From positions 1-24,231 of the forward strand of contig CALADT010000046.1 in assembly GCA_937890655.1 (NCBI GenBank): a stretch of DNA of 24,231 bases, written 5' to 3'. This stretch comes from an uncultured Mucispirillum sp. (GTDB taxonomy: Bacteria > Chrysiogenota > Deferribacteres > Deferribacterales > Mucispirillaceae). The stretch's first letter is position 1. Every line of letters starts with the position of its first letter. Both the position numbers and the translations under genes were made by a program. Under the pieces are notes generated by a model. That model worked only from the letters and a program-made list of their open reading frames with translations, searched no databases and was not told the DNA's origin. Positions 1 through 7,648 of this stretch are shown here, in pieces.

Positions 1-167
1 AATACTTTTGAATTTAAGTTTTTATCATCACATTTAAAGACAACAGTAGCCGTTTCTTCTGTGCCACCTTGTATATCATACTCATTAGGACGCAGGTTAT
101 AAACTTTACTACATATATCTTTTGCTCTTTCCTGTGGTTTTAATGACCTTACTGTTATTTTATCCAT
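1..167 (-). CDS. Unrecognised protein, N-terminal 55 residues only (runs off the left edge)
   Basis: The ATG at 167-165 overlaps the last 8 bases of the upstream histidine kinase gene, which suggests translational coupling. The reading frame stays open to the window edge. The visible protein begins MDKITVRSLKPQERAKDICS and continues with charged, soluble-looking sequence; no signal peptide or membrane segment is visible. I do not recognise the family from 55 residues. It is the third gene of a probable operon after mqnC and the histidine kinase, so it may be a partner of the kinase, but nothing in the sequence proves that. Confidence 0.7.
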   Translation of the reverse strand, partial: MDKITVRSLKPQERAKDICSKVYNLRPNEYDIQGGTEETATVVFKCDDKNLNSKV

Positions 168-1287
168 CTTTTGGTATCCTTATTAAAAAGCAGGTATAAG
201 CCCCTAGTTTTGACCTTACTCTAATACTACCACCATGTGCTTTTATAATATCCTGCACCACAGCAAGCCCTAAACCTGTGCCTTTTATTTTACCTGATGT
301 AAAAAATGGTTGAAATAATTTTACAATATTTTCCTCACTAATCCCTTTACCTGTATCTGCTACTATAAAACTAATATCTTTACCTGTTTGTTTGGCAGAT
401 AATACTATTCTACCACCATCACTTGTAGCATCGCTTGAGTTATTAAGTAAATTAAAAAACACCCTAAATAACCTGTTTTTATCAGCAACCATACTAACAT
501 TATCTTTTAAAATAAATTCTACATTAGTGTTAGAGTTTTTTGCAAAAGCCTCACTGTATAATTTTAGTTCGTTAATTAATTCGCCTACTTTAAATTTAGT
601 TTTATGGATAACAAGTTTATCCTTTGATAAATCAAGCATATCTGTTGCTAATATACTTATTCTTTTCATTTCACTTTTAACTGCTGTTACATATTCATAA
701 ATATTAGAAGTTTTATCTATTTCTTCTTCAATTAATCCAAGATAAACATCAGCTATTGCAAGCAAATTTGAAATATCGTGTGCCACAGATGATTTTAATA
801 ACCCAATAGCCTGCAAGTTTTCATTTACACGCATTTTGTTATATATACTATGTCTTTCTATGGCTAAAGCACATTGAGAAGCAATATACCTTGCAATGGA
901 AACTTCGTCTTCATTAAAATAATCTTCATCTTTATCTGTTAAGTTAAAAACACCTAATATTTTACTACCAGCTTTTAAAGGAAGTGCTAAATATGATTTA
1001 CTTTTACTAGAAGAATTACTACGTATATTAACAATATACTCTGTGCCTGTGCCTGCCACATCACCTACTATACCTTGTTTTACAGAAAGAGAGTTATGGT
1101 TAGAAGCCGCCCCTGTATAACAGTTAATAGTAAGGCTATCCCAATCTATAAGCATAATGGAAGCGTTACGAACCTTTAAATAGTCGCCAGTGATTTTTAC
1201 AATATCAGGTAATAAAGTATCTAGCTCCATATTTGAGTTGATTTCTGCCGAAATCTTAATAAGAGCATTAAGTAACTGTCCTTTCAA
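160..1287 (-). CDS. GAF-domain sensor histidine kinase
   Basis: This is a cytosolic two-component sensor kinase of 375 residues with no membrane segment. A GAF-type sensory domain covers about residues 20-145. A dimerisation/phosphoacceptor helix follows, with H170 in VAHDISN, a variant of the usual HE.RNP box. The ATPase domain has an N box (NLLNNSSDAT, about 279-288), a G1 box (DTGKGIS, 311-317), an F box (FQPFF) and a G2 box (GTGLGL). The likely start is a TTG at 1287 preceded by GGAAG six bases upstream; the ATG at 1300 is out of frame. It lies about 30 bases after mqnC and overlaps the next gene by 8 bases, so it belongs to that operon. No response regulator gene is adjacent, so its partner is unknown. 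The ligand of the GAF domain cannot be read from sequence. Confidence 0.9.
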   Translation of the reverse strand: MKGQLLNALIKISAEINSNMELDTLLPDIVKITGDYLKVRNASIMLIDWDSLTINCYTGAASNHNSLSVKQGIVGDVAGTGTEYIVNIRSNSSSKSKSYLALPLKAGSKILGVFNLTDKDEDYFNEDEVSIARYIASQCALAIERHSIYNKMRVNENLQAIGLLKSSVAHDISNLLAIADVYLGLIEEEIDKTSNIYEYVTAVKSEMKRISILATDMLDLSKDKLVIHKTKFKVGELINELKLYSEAFAKNSNTNVEFILKDNVSMVADKNRLFRVFFNLLNNSSDATSDGGRIVLSAKQTGKDISFIVADTGKGISEENIVKLFQPFFTSGKIKGTGLGLAVVQDIIKAHGGSIRVRSKLGAYTCFLIRIPKDG

Positions 1288-1317
1288 ATAACACTTCCAT
1301 ATAATTTTATAAGGTGA

Positions 1318-2349
1318 TTACTCACCTATTATATCATACTGCATATTTCTTATTTTAGGAGTAAACCCTGCTGATTTAATAATATGCTTAATTTCTTCTG
1401 TTTTTAAACGGAAATTAGCACCAGCAGCTTTTACAACGTTTTCTTCTATCATAACAGAACCAAAATCGTTACCACCAAAAAATAACCCTATTTGTGCAAC
1501 TTTAGCACCTTGAGTTACCCATGAAACTTGAATATTTGGCACATTATCAAGATATATTCTTGCAAGTGATAATACCCTTAAATATTCTAAAGCCGTAACA
1601 GACTCATCATCTAGTTCACTATTTCCTGGTTGGAAAGGCCATGGGATAAAAGCAGTAAAACCACCTGTTTTGTCTTGTAATGAACGAATTTTATCAAAAT
1701 GGCCAACAATAATCTCTGCCGAATCAGTTTTTCTAAACATCATAGTAGCAGTAGTTTTTAAACCCTGCTTGTGAGCTTCTTCCATAACTCCAAGCCAAGA
1801 TGCAGAATTAATTTTATTTGGGCTTACTGTTTTTCTAGCCTCATCATCTAATATTTCAGCACCACCACCAGGGATAGAGTCAAGCCCTGCTTTTACAAGC
1901 CTTTTTATTGTTTCTTCTATGGTTAAATTGCTTAATTTTGCTATATGGTGTATTTCAGGTGGAGAAAAAGCATGTAACCATATAGGAAATGATTTCATAT
2001 ATTTAAGCATATCTTCATAAAATTCTATTTTATAATTTGGGTGTAAACCACCTTGTAAAAGCACCTGTGAGCCACCAAGAGATAGTGTTTCATTAATCTT
2101 TTCTGCTAATTCTTCTTTAGAAATAACATAACCACCATCTTCGCCCTCATTTTTATAAAAAGCACAAAATTTGCATTTACACGTGCATATATTTGTATAA
2201 TTTATATTTCTATCAATAACAAATGATACAATGTTTTCTGGGTGCAGAGTTTTCCTAACATCATCTGCCATTTTCCCTAACTCTAAAATATCTGCATTTT
2301 TATATAAATTTACAGCTTCATCAAACGAAATTCTTTCAATCTTTCCCAT
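1318..2349 (-). CDS. mqnC: Cyclic dehypoxanthinyl futalosine synthase MqnC (radical SAM, menaquinone synthesis)
   Basis: MqnC is the radical SAM enzyme that cyclises dehypoxanthine futalosine in the futalosine pathway to menaquinone. The [4Fe-4S] site is the CxxxCxxC motif C55-C59-C62 in NICTCKCKFCAFYK. Family blocks follow: LLQGGLHPNYKIEFYEDML, HAFSPPEI, GLDSIPGGGAEIL, TTATMMF, GGFTAFIPWPFQPGN, SWVTQG and NDFGSVMIEENVV. These distinguish MqnC from its relative MqnE. A GTG at 2364 is in frame, but an AAAGGA Shine-Dalgarno lies six bases before the ATG at 2349, so I use 2349 (343 residues, normal for the family). The gene heads an operon with the downstream histidine kinase. Its presence implies menaquinone-based respiration by the futalosine route. 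Confidence 0.95.
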   Translation of the reverse strand: MGKIERISFDEAVNLYKNADILELGKMADDVRKTLHPENIVSFVIDRNINYTNICTCKCKFCAFYKNEGEDGGYVISKEELAEKINETLSLGGSQVLLQGGLHPNYKIEFYEDMLKYMKSFPIWLHAFSPPEIHHIAKLSNLTIEETIKRLVKAGLDSIPGGGAEILDDEARKTVSPNKINSASWLGVMEEAHKQGLKTTATMMFRKTDSAEIIVGHFDKIRSLQDKTGGFTAFIPWPFQPGNSELDDESVTALEYLRVLSLARIYLDNVPNIQVSWVTQGAKVAQIGLFFGGNDFGSVMIEENVVKAAGANFRLKTEEIKHIIKSAGFTPKIRNMQYDIIGE

Positions 2350-2624
2350 TAAGATTCCTTTCACAACTTATTTTTTCATTTATACAATATACTATACTTT
2401 TTTATATATGAAAAGAGTTTTTATATAAAAGTATATTTTTTATGATTTATATATATAAATCTTCTTATTTTTCAGTAATTTATATAATATAACTATATCA
2501 ATAAAAATATCAAAAAATTATGAACTCTTTTTTTATTTATTATTAATTTTAATTACTTCTTGATAACTTTTTTTAAGACGTAGAATTTAGAGTTGAATAA
2601 TCAAGAAGAATATTTGAGTTATAT

Positions 2625-3905
2625 ATGACAAAAATCAAATTTAATATTTTCACTATTATAGGTGCCGGTTATAGTTTTTAAATAGTGATTATTTTAGGTA
2701 TTTCTATTCTTTCTATTAATAGGATTAGTTTTATTGATAGAAATTTAAACACAATTAACGAAGCAAATTCAGCAAAACAGAGTGTTGCCATTGACTACCA
2801 TGGTTCTGCCAATGACAGGTCCATATCTATTCGCAATGTTGTTCTTGCTGCTAATGAATGTGATTTAGAATCATACATTGCAGAAATACGCCAAAGAGAA
2901 GAAGCATACACAAAAGCAAAAGAAAAAATGAACGCAGAATTTGTATCCACATATATGCTAACTACTGAAGAAATGGCTATACTTGATAATATTAACAGAA
3001 AAGAAACTGCTACTATGCCTTTAATTTAAGGTATTATTCAAGATAAGCATAACGGCAATTATGATGATATGATAATTAAACTTGATAAAGTTCGACCATT
3101 ATTTGTAGACTGGTTGAAATATATTAACACATTAATTAACCATGAAGAATGTAAAAATCAGGCTGTAACTCCTATTGTAACAGCAAGCACGGCTAACTTT
3201 AAACTTATGATGATATTAAACTCTTTTATAGCTTTAATATTAGGAACTTCTATTGCTATATTTATTAGATATTTAATAAAACTTTTAGGTGGCAACCCAC
3301 AAAATGCTTCTAAAAGCTTTAGTGCTATATCACAAGGGGATTTAACTTAGTAAGTCAAAACAAGCTCTAAAAATACAGACAGATTATTATATCATATTGT
3401 ATTTATACAGAGGCATTTACGTAACGTTATAAAAAATATCCAACACTCTGCCGAAGAATTAGATAGAAGCACAGTGGTAGTGACAGAATCTTCAGCACAC
3501 GCACAGCATGTAGCTTCTATGCGAAGCGTAGAACAAATTGAAAGCACGGCAGAAGGCACAGCAAAAATTGCAGAAAGAACAGGCCAAACTACTGCACAAA
3601 TTACAAATATGATTGTAGATATACAAAAAGAAATTGAAGCAACTATTTCTGCTATGGAACAAACTTTACCACAGGTTGAAAAAGGTTTAGAGCTTGCAGG
3701 TATTACAAGTTCTATGACTTAAGATGTAAGCATATCATCTAACCAGCAAGAAACAGGTATTCAAACAGTGTAATCATACCTTACTAAAATGGCTGATATG
3801 CCATCAAATACACAAATAATGATAAAAAAAAATGTTCGTGAAGTAGAAAAACTTGAAACAATTTCCAACCAACTTAAAAATGACGCATCTTTCTTTAAAT
3901 TATAA
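2625..3905 (+). pseudogene. Methyl-accepting chemotaxis protein, inactivated by in-frame stops and an internal deletion
   Basis: One frame from the ATG at 2625 to the TAA at 3903-3905 reads as a chemoreceptor: first membrane helix (MTKIKFNIFTII... then ILGISILSI), four-helix-bundle periplasmic domain, second membrane helix (about 3207-3280), HAMP (NPQNASKSFSAISQGDLT), and signalling-domain pieces including KIAERTGQTTAQITNMI and SSNQQETGIQTV. Premature stops lie at 2679, 3027, 3348, 3351, 3720 and 3771 (first base of each), all in this same frame. There is no frameshift. The highly conserved hairpin tip that binds CheA and CheW (the NLLALNAAIEAARAGE block in the family) is absent; the sequence jumps from the first helix straight to KIAERT near 3555-3566. 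It was therefore once a transmembrane receptor and is now non-functional. The fragments could each be translated from internal starts, but none would make a working receptor. Confidence 0.9.
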
Positions 3906-3917
3906 TTATTATAATAT

Positions 3918-3954
3918 GTTATACGTCTATTATTTATAGGCGTATAACTTTTAT
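3918..3954 (+). terminator. Rho-independent terminator after the chemoreceptor pseudogene
   Basis: A 13-base arm (3918-3930) and its complement (3936-3948) enclose the loop TATTT; the outer eight pairs GTTATACG/CGTATAAC are perfect and the inner part has one G.U-type pair. A short T-rich stretch (TTTTAT) follows. It lies 12 bases after the last pseudogene stop, as expected for the original gene's terminator. Confidence 0.7.
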
Positions 3955-4094
3955 GAAAATATAGTAATATCTATTATAAGTTCATATTAAAAAGAATGTT
4001 ATTTAAAATATAATTAATAAAAAATAGTAATAACCAGCTTTATTTAAACTATATTTATGCTTGATTTTTAATAAAGTATTTATTATAAAAATAT

Positions 4095-4286
4095 ATGAAA
4101 GAAAAAAATACTAAAAGAATTAATTGTTTTGATTGCATCCATTTACAAATTACGTGGCAGCCTGCCACTCCTTATGCTTGTAAGGCAATAGGTTTTCGTT
4201 CAAAAATGATACCTTCTATGGAAGTGCAAAGAAATTCAGGCTCTCCATGTATGCACTTTTATCCTAAACAAAAGCCTTCAAAATAA
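4095..4286 (+). CDS. Small four-cysteine protein, probably metal-binding
   Basis: This is a 63-residue basic protein with the spacing C-x2-C (CFDC, near residue 11), then a third Cys in YACKAIGF and a fourth in SPCMHFYPK. That arrangement suggests a small zinc-ribbon-like fold, an inference from cysteine spacing. I recall similar short proteins in many Gram-negative genomes, usually annotated as hypothetical, but cannot confirm a family here. No clear Shine-Dalgarno precedes the ATG. The 48-base gap to the downstream chaperone gene allows co-transcription. The codon pattern and cysteines support a real gene. Confidence 0.7.
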   Translation: MKEKNTKRINCFDCIHLQITWQPATPYACKAIGFRSKMIPSMEVQRNSGSPCMHFYPKQKPSK

Positions 4287-4334
4287 ATAAACTTTTTTAT
4301 TTCTATCTTATCTAATACATTATTAGGGGGATAT

Positions 4335-5012
4335 ATGGAAAATAATATTTTATTAGATAAACCCTTTTGCATGCAAAGAGCTACGTTATATGCTTTATTT
4401 TCAAATATTTTTATGGAAGTCCCTATTGAAGAAAATTATTCTTTTATAGATGTTTTAGATGATGTTATGCAATGTTTAGATACATCTACTGCAACGATAA
4501 ACCCATTATGTAACTTATATGCTCCCCTTAAATCATTTATAAATAATCGTGATGCTTTAAATTTAAAAGAACGCACACTCCTTGATAATAATATTATAAA
4601 CGATTTTTCTCAACTTTTTAATAATAATGATATTATTTCCTTATACCAGTCTGATTATACAGTATTTAATGAAACTGAAAAAACTAATCTTTATAATTTA
4701 ATGAAACAATATAGTTTTGAAAGTATAGCAAATGAACAAAATTTAATTGACCATGTATCTACGGAGTTAGTTTTTTATTCATATTTATCAAAACTACTTA
4801 TAGGTTATATTAATACTAATAATTATGAAATGATAGAACTAATTACTAAAGTGCAAAAAGATTTCTTAAATAATACTTTATTAAGCTGGTTACCTAAACT
4901 TTTTCATAAAATAGAAAACACAAATACTATTACAGAATTTTACCCACTAACTATTAAATTTTTACATAATATATTATTATTTGATAAAAACTTATTAGAT
5001 AATTTTAATTAA
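4335..5012 (+). CDS. TorD/DmsD-family molybdoenzyme chaperone
   Basis: TorD-family proteins are cytosolic, all-helical chaperones. They bind Tat-exported molybdoenzymes, guarding the signal peptide while the cofactor is inserted. This 225-residue protein has the family layout: an N-terminal helix with R..LY.LFS..F..VP (residues 15-30), a central SLYQSDYTVFNE segment matching the usual Y...F, and the signature helix LIDHVSTELVFYSYLSKL (about 138-154), corresponding to the family's DH...EL.F...L. The region SWLPKLFHKI follows, as in TorD proteins. The start has a strong AGGGGG Shine-Dalgarno. tatB, tatC and moaA lie just downstream, which fits the role. Its specific client enzyme is not in the window. 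Sequence identity to known members looks low, so the family call is good but the substrate is open. Confidence 0.75.
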   Translation: MENNILLDKPFCMQRATLYALFSNIFMEVPIEENYSFIDVLDDVMQCLDTSTATINPLCNLYAPLKSFINNRDALNLKERTLLDNNIINDFSQLFNNNDIISLYQSDYTVFNETEKTNLYNLMKQYSFESIANEQNLIDHVSTELVFYSYLSKLLIGYINTNNYEMIELITKVQKDFLNNTLLSWLPKLFHKIENTNTITEFYPLTIKFLHNILLFDKNLLDNFN

Positions 5013-5136
5013 ATTATATAATAAATAGTTATAGTGGAAACAGGTTCCCCCTATATGCCCCTAAATACAAAAATATTTTATTCACCATAAAATAAATTCA
5101 TAAGGGAAAAAATTAATATTTTTTACCTATTTTTTA

Positions 5137-5198
5137 AGAAATTCTTCGAACAAGGCTCAGAATTGACATTGTTTTGATGTGGTTAGTTATTGCAAGGA
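5137..5198 (+). repeat. Degenerate intergenic repeat, copy A
   Basis: It shares ATTCTTCG..CAAGGCTCAGAAT, then GACATTGTTTTGATGTGGTTA and a run resembling ATTGCAAGGATT with copy B at 5339-5398. The core resembles a TTCTGAGC...GAAGAATCT motif that I remember as frequent between genes of many bacteria; that link is from memory and unverified. Confidence 0.6.
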
Positions 5199-5286
5199 TT
5201 TATGTTTTTATATTTTATAATTTTAAGATTTATTTTTTTATTTACTTTACTGTATTTTGATTTAAATATAACTTTCCATACATTAC

Positions 5287-5321
5287 TGTCTACTCTGAAC
5301 GAATGTGAAGAGTCTAAAAAT
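5287..5321 (-). repeat. Degenerate intergenic repeat, copy C (inverted)
   Basis: It reads TCTACTCTGAACGAATGTG then AAGAGTCTAAAAATA on the plus strand. This is the reverse complement of the core of copies A and B with changes. Together with copy B it forms a long imperfect hairpin around the spacer near 5322-5335. Confidence 0.55.
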
Positions 5322-5338
5322 ATTTGATTATTTTTAAT

Positions 5339-5398
5339 AGATACTTCCCGCAAAGCTCAGAATAACGTTGTTGTAACGTGGTTATGTATTATAAGTAT
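5339..5398 (+). repeat. Degenerate intergenic repeat, copy B
   Basis: Copy B carries CGCAAAGCTCAGAATAACG, then TTGTTGTAACGTGGTTATG and ATTATAAGTATT, parallel to copy A over about 55 bases with scattered mismatches. Its start pairs with inverted copy C (AAAAATA and TATTTTT arms; GAAG and CTTC). Confidence 0.6.
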
Positions 5399-5536
5399 TA
5401 ATAAGGTTATTAAAAATTTATAACATATGTATTAAAAGTTTAGAGTTTTTGTATGTAATTTCATACTTTTTTACTTGAAATTTAGTAATAAATATTGCAT
5501 ACTATCAATAATTTTAGAAATATATGAGGCTTATTT

Positions 5537-5863
5537 ATGTTTGGTTTAAGTATGTCAGAACTTATTGTTATAGCATTAGTTATTTTATTTGTGGTTGGCC
5601 CTAAAAGGTTACCAGATGTGGCAAAATCCATTGGTAAAGGTTATGGCGAGTTTAAACGCACATTAAATGAAATGAAGCAAAGTGTTAATATGGATGATAA
5701 TAACGTTCAATATTCTAAAAGAAAAACTCAAACAGAAGATAAAACAAAAACATATGCAGAACAGTATAGAAGCCAATGGGATGATAAATTTGATACAGAA
5801 GCCCCTATTAGAACTTCTAAAATAGAACAGGAAGCTATTAAAAATAATGAAGATAAAGGTTAA
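5537..5863 (+). CDS. tatB: Twin-arginine translocase subunit, TatA/TatB family (TatB-like)
   Basis: This subunit forms the Tat pathway with TatC, moving folded, often cofactor-containing proteins across the inner membrane. The 108-residue protein has one N-terminal membrane helix (about 4-20, MSELIVIALVILFVV), the hinge GPKRLP, then an amphipathic helix (DVAKSIGKGYGEFKRTLNEM) and a charged tail. The GPKRLP motif with proline and the long tail favour TatB; TatA usually has FG..KLP. It may serve both roles, as no second TatA-type gene is in the window. A GAGG Shine-Dalgarno lies seven bases before the ATG. tatC follows after 5 bases, and the gene opens a six-gene operon. Confidence 0.9.
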   Translation: MFGLSMSELIVIALVILFVVGPKRLPDVAKSIGKGYGEFKRTLNEMKQSVNMDDNNVQYSKRKTQTEDKTKTYAEQYRSQWDDKFDTEAPIRTSKIEQEAIKNNEDKG

Positions 5864-5868
5864 TACTT

Positions 5869-6663
5869 GTGGATAATAATGTAAATTTTAATGAAAAAAC
5901 AAAGCAGGTTCAAAAAGAATATCCACTTATAGAGCATTTAGAGGAAATTAAAAATAGACTTAAATATGTTATATTAGTGGTGCTTGTGCTTTTTATTGCA
6001 GGCTACTCTCAAGGTAAAACACTTGTTAATATATTTCAAGAACCTATATTAAAAGTACTACCAGAAAACGCTACTTTAAGTATGATAAAAATTACTGAAA
6101 TGTTTTTTGTGGAAGTAAAAGTTTCTTTTATTGCTGCTTTAATGGTTGCAACACCTTTTATACTTTACCAGTTTTGGCGTTTTATAGCTCCAGGACTTTA
6201 TATGCACGAAAGACGTTATATTTTTAGCTTTGTATTTTTTGCTACCTGCCTTTTTGCATTGGGTGCTGCATTTGCTTATTTTATTGTATTTCCTTTTGGA
6301 TTTAAGTTTTTTTTAAGTTATGTGGCACGTCCTGAATATAATGTTAGTGCTACATTATCCATGTCTGAATATATATCATTTGTTATGCAACTTGTATTAG
6401 CTTTTGGGGTAGTTTTTGAACTACCAGCTATTGTATTTTTACTTTCAAAAATAGGGCTTATTAATGATGAAATGCTTATAAAATATAGAAAATATTCTAT
6501 TGTTGTAATATTTATTTTAGCGGCAGTGCTTACTCCACCAGACCCACTGTCCCAACTTGTTATGGCTTTTCCATTACTGCTTTTATATCAGTTAAGTATA
6601 TATATAGCGAGAGTTTTTGGTAGAGAGCCGGAAAATATAAAAGAAGTGGCAATATATGAATAA
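5869..6663 (+). CDS. tatC: Sec-independent protein translocase TatC
   Basis: TatC is the multi-spanning receptor of the Tat system that recognises twin-arginine signal peptides. This 264-residue protein has six hydrophobic segments and the family signatures: an N-terminal HLEEIKNRL (the HL.ELR.RL block), PFILYQFWRFIAPGLYMHERRY after the second helix, and TPPDPLSQLVMAFPLLLLY near the last helices. The GTG start at 5869 has AAAGG nine bases upstream. It follows tatB by 5 bases and overlaps moaA by 8 bases. Linkage of tatC to moaA supports export of molybdenum-cofactor enzymes as the operon's main task. Confidence 0.95.
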   Translation: MDNNVNFNEKTKQVQKEYPLIEHLEEIKNRLKYVILVVLVLFIAGYSQGKTLVNIFQEPILKVLPENATLSMIKITEMFFVEVKVSFIAALMVATPFILYQFWRFIAPGLYMHERRYIFSFVFFATCLFALGAAFAYFIVFPFGFKFFLSYVARPEYNVSATLSMSEYISFVMQLVLAFGVVFELPAIVFLLSKIGLINDEMLIKYRKYSIVVIFILAAVLTPPDPLSQLVMAFPLLLLYQLSIYIARVFGREPENIKEVAIYE

Positions 6664-7648
6664 CCATAAAGAAATAGCTGATAAGTTTGGCAGAAGATTA
6701 AAATATTTACGCATATCTGTTACTGATAGATGTAACTTTCGCTGTAAATACTGTATGCCTAATAACGATTTTAATATGATGGAGTGTGATGATATTCTCC
6801 GTTATGAAGATATATTATTTGCTGCAAGTGTTTTTGCAAAAATAGGCGTTAATAGAATACGTATTACAGGGGGCGAACCTTTAGTTAGAAAAGGGATTAT
6901 AGATTTTTTAAATAAGCTAACTAAAATAGAAAATATTCAAGAAGTTATGCTTACTACTAACGGTTCTCTTTTACATAAATATGTACATGAGCTTTATAAT
7001 GCAGGAGTTAAACGGCTAAATATTAGCCTTGATTCTTTAAAGGGCGAAAGAAATAAATATATTACAGGGTTTGATAAAACTGATAATATACTAAAAGGTA
7101 TAGAGCTTGCAGCAAATGTAGGGCTTAAACCTATTAAAATAAACTCTGTTATTATAAGAGATTTTAATGATGATGAAATAATTGATTTTGCCGAACTTTC
7201 TGCAAAACATAATATAATTTGCCGTTTTATTGAGTTTATGCCTATTGGTAATTCTGATAACTGGAACGATAAAAACATAATATACGGTGATGAAATATTA
7301 AAACGGTTGGAGAAATTTCAACCTGAGCCTATGGAAAAAGATATAAATAGTGGCCCTGCTGTTAATTATAAACTTAATAATGGTGGTATTATAGGCATTA
7401 TTACACCACTTTCTAAACATTTTTGTTCAGACTGTGATAAATTAAGAATAACTTCTGACGGTAAAATAAGGCCATGTTTACTTTCAGATAACGAAATAAA
7501 CATTAAAGAAGCACTTAAAAAGCAAGATGAAGATATGCTTATAAATCTTATTATGGATTCATTAAATATAAAAAAAGATGAACACAATGTAGTAAATACG
7601 GAGCAAAAGTATGATTTTAAACGGACAATGTCTAAGATTGGCGGATAA
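6656..7648 (+). CDS. moaA: GTP 3',8-cyclase MoaA (molybdenum cofactor synthesis)
   Basis: MoaA is the radical SAM enzyme that converts GTP to 3',8-cyclo-GTP, the first step to molybdopterin. The N-terminal [4Fe-4S] site is C26-C30-C33 in TDRCNFRCKYCMP. RITGGEPLVRKG and LTTNG follow as in the family. The second cluster site is in HFCSDCDKLRITSDGKIRPC, giving the C-x2-C-x13-C spacing. The protein ends in SKIGG, the double-glycine tail needed for MoaA activity. At 330 residues it has the family's normal length. It overlaps tatC by 8 bases and the next gene by 38 bases. Other moa genes are not in the window. Confidence 0.95.
   Translation: MNNHKEIADKFGRRLKYLRISVTDRCNFRCKYCMPNNDFNMMECDDILRYEDILFAASVFAKIGVNRIRITGGEPLVRKGIIDFLNKLTKIENIQEVMLTTNGSLLHKYVHELYNAGVKRLNISLDSLKGERNKYITGFDKTDNILKGIELAANVGLKPIKINSVIIRDFNDDEIIDFAELSAKHNIICRFIEFMPIGNSDNWNDKNIIYGDEILKRLEKFQPEPMEKDINSGPAVNYKLNNGGIIGIITPLSKHFCSDCDKLRITSDGKIRPCLLSDNEINIKEALKKQDEDMLINLIMDSLNIKKDEHNVVNTEQKYDFKRTMSKIGG

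Larger units (their letters stand above)
5013..5536 (+). other. Intergenic region with degenerate repeat copies
   Basis: I see no credible gene in these 524 bases. The region contains three degenerate copies of one intergenic repeat, listed separately. The remainder is plain AT-rich sequence. It should contain the promoter for the tatB operon, but the sequence is too A/T-rich to name -35 and -10 boxes with confidence. Confidence 0.6.

Noticed and set aside
2550..2612. Inverted pair CTTCTTGAT / ATCAAGAAG before the chemoreceptor pseudogene
   Set aside because: Only nine bases with a wide spacer in A/T-rich sequence; no evidence of an operator.
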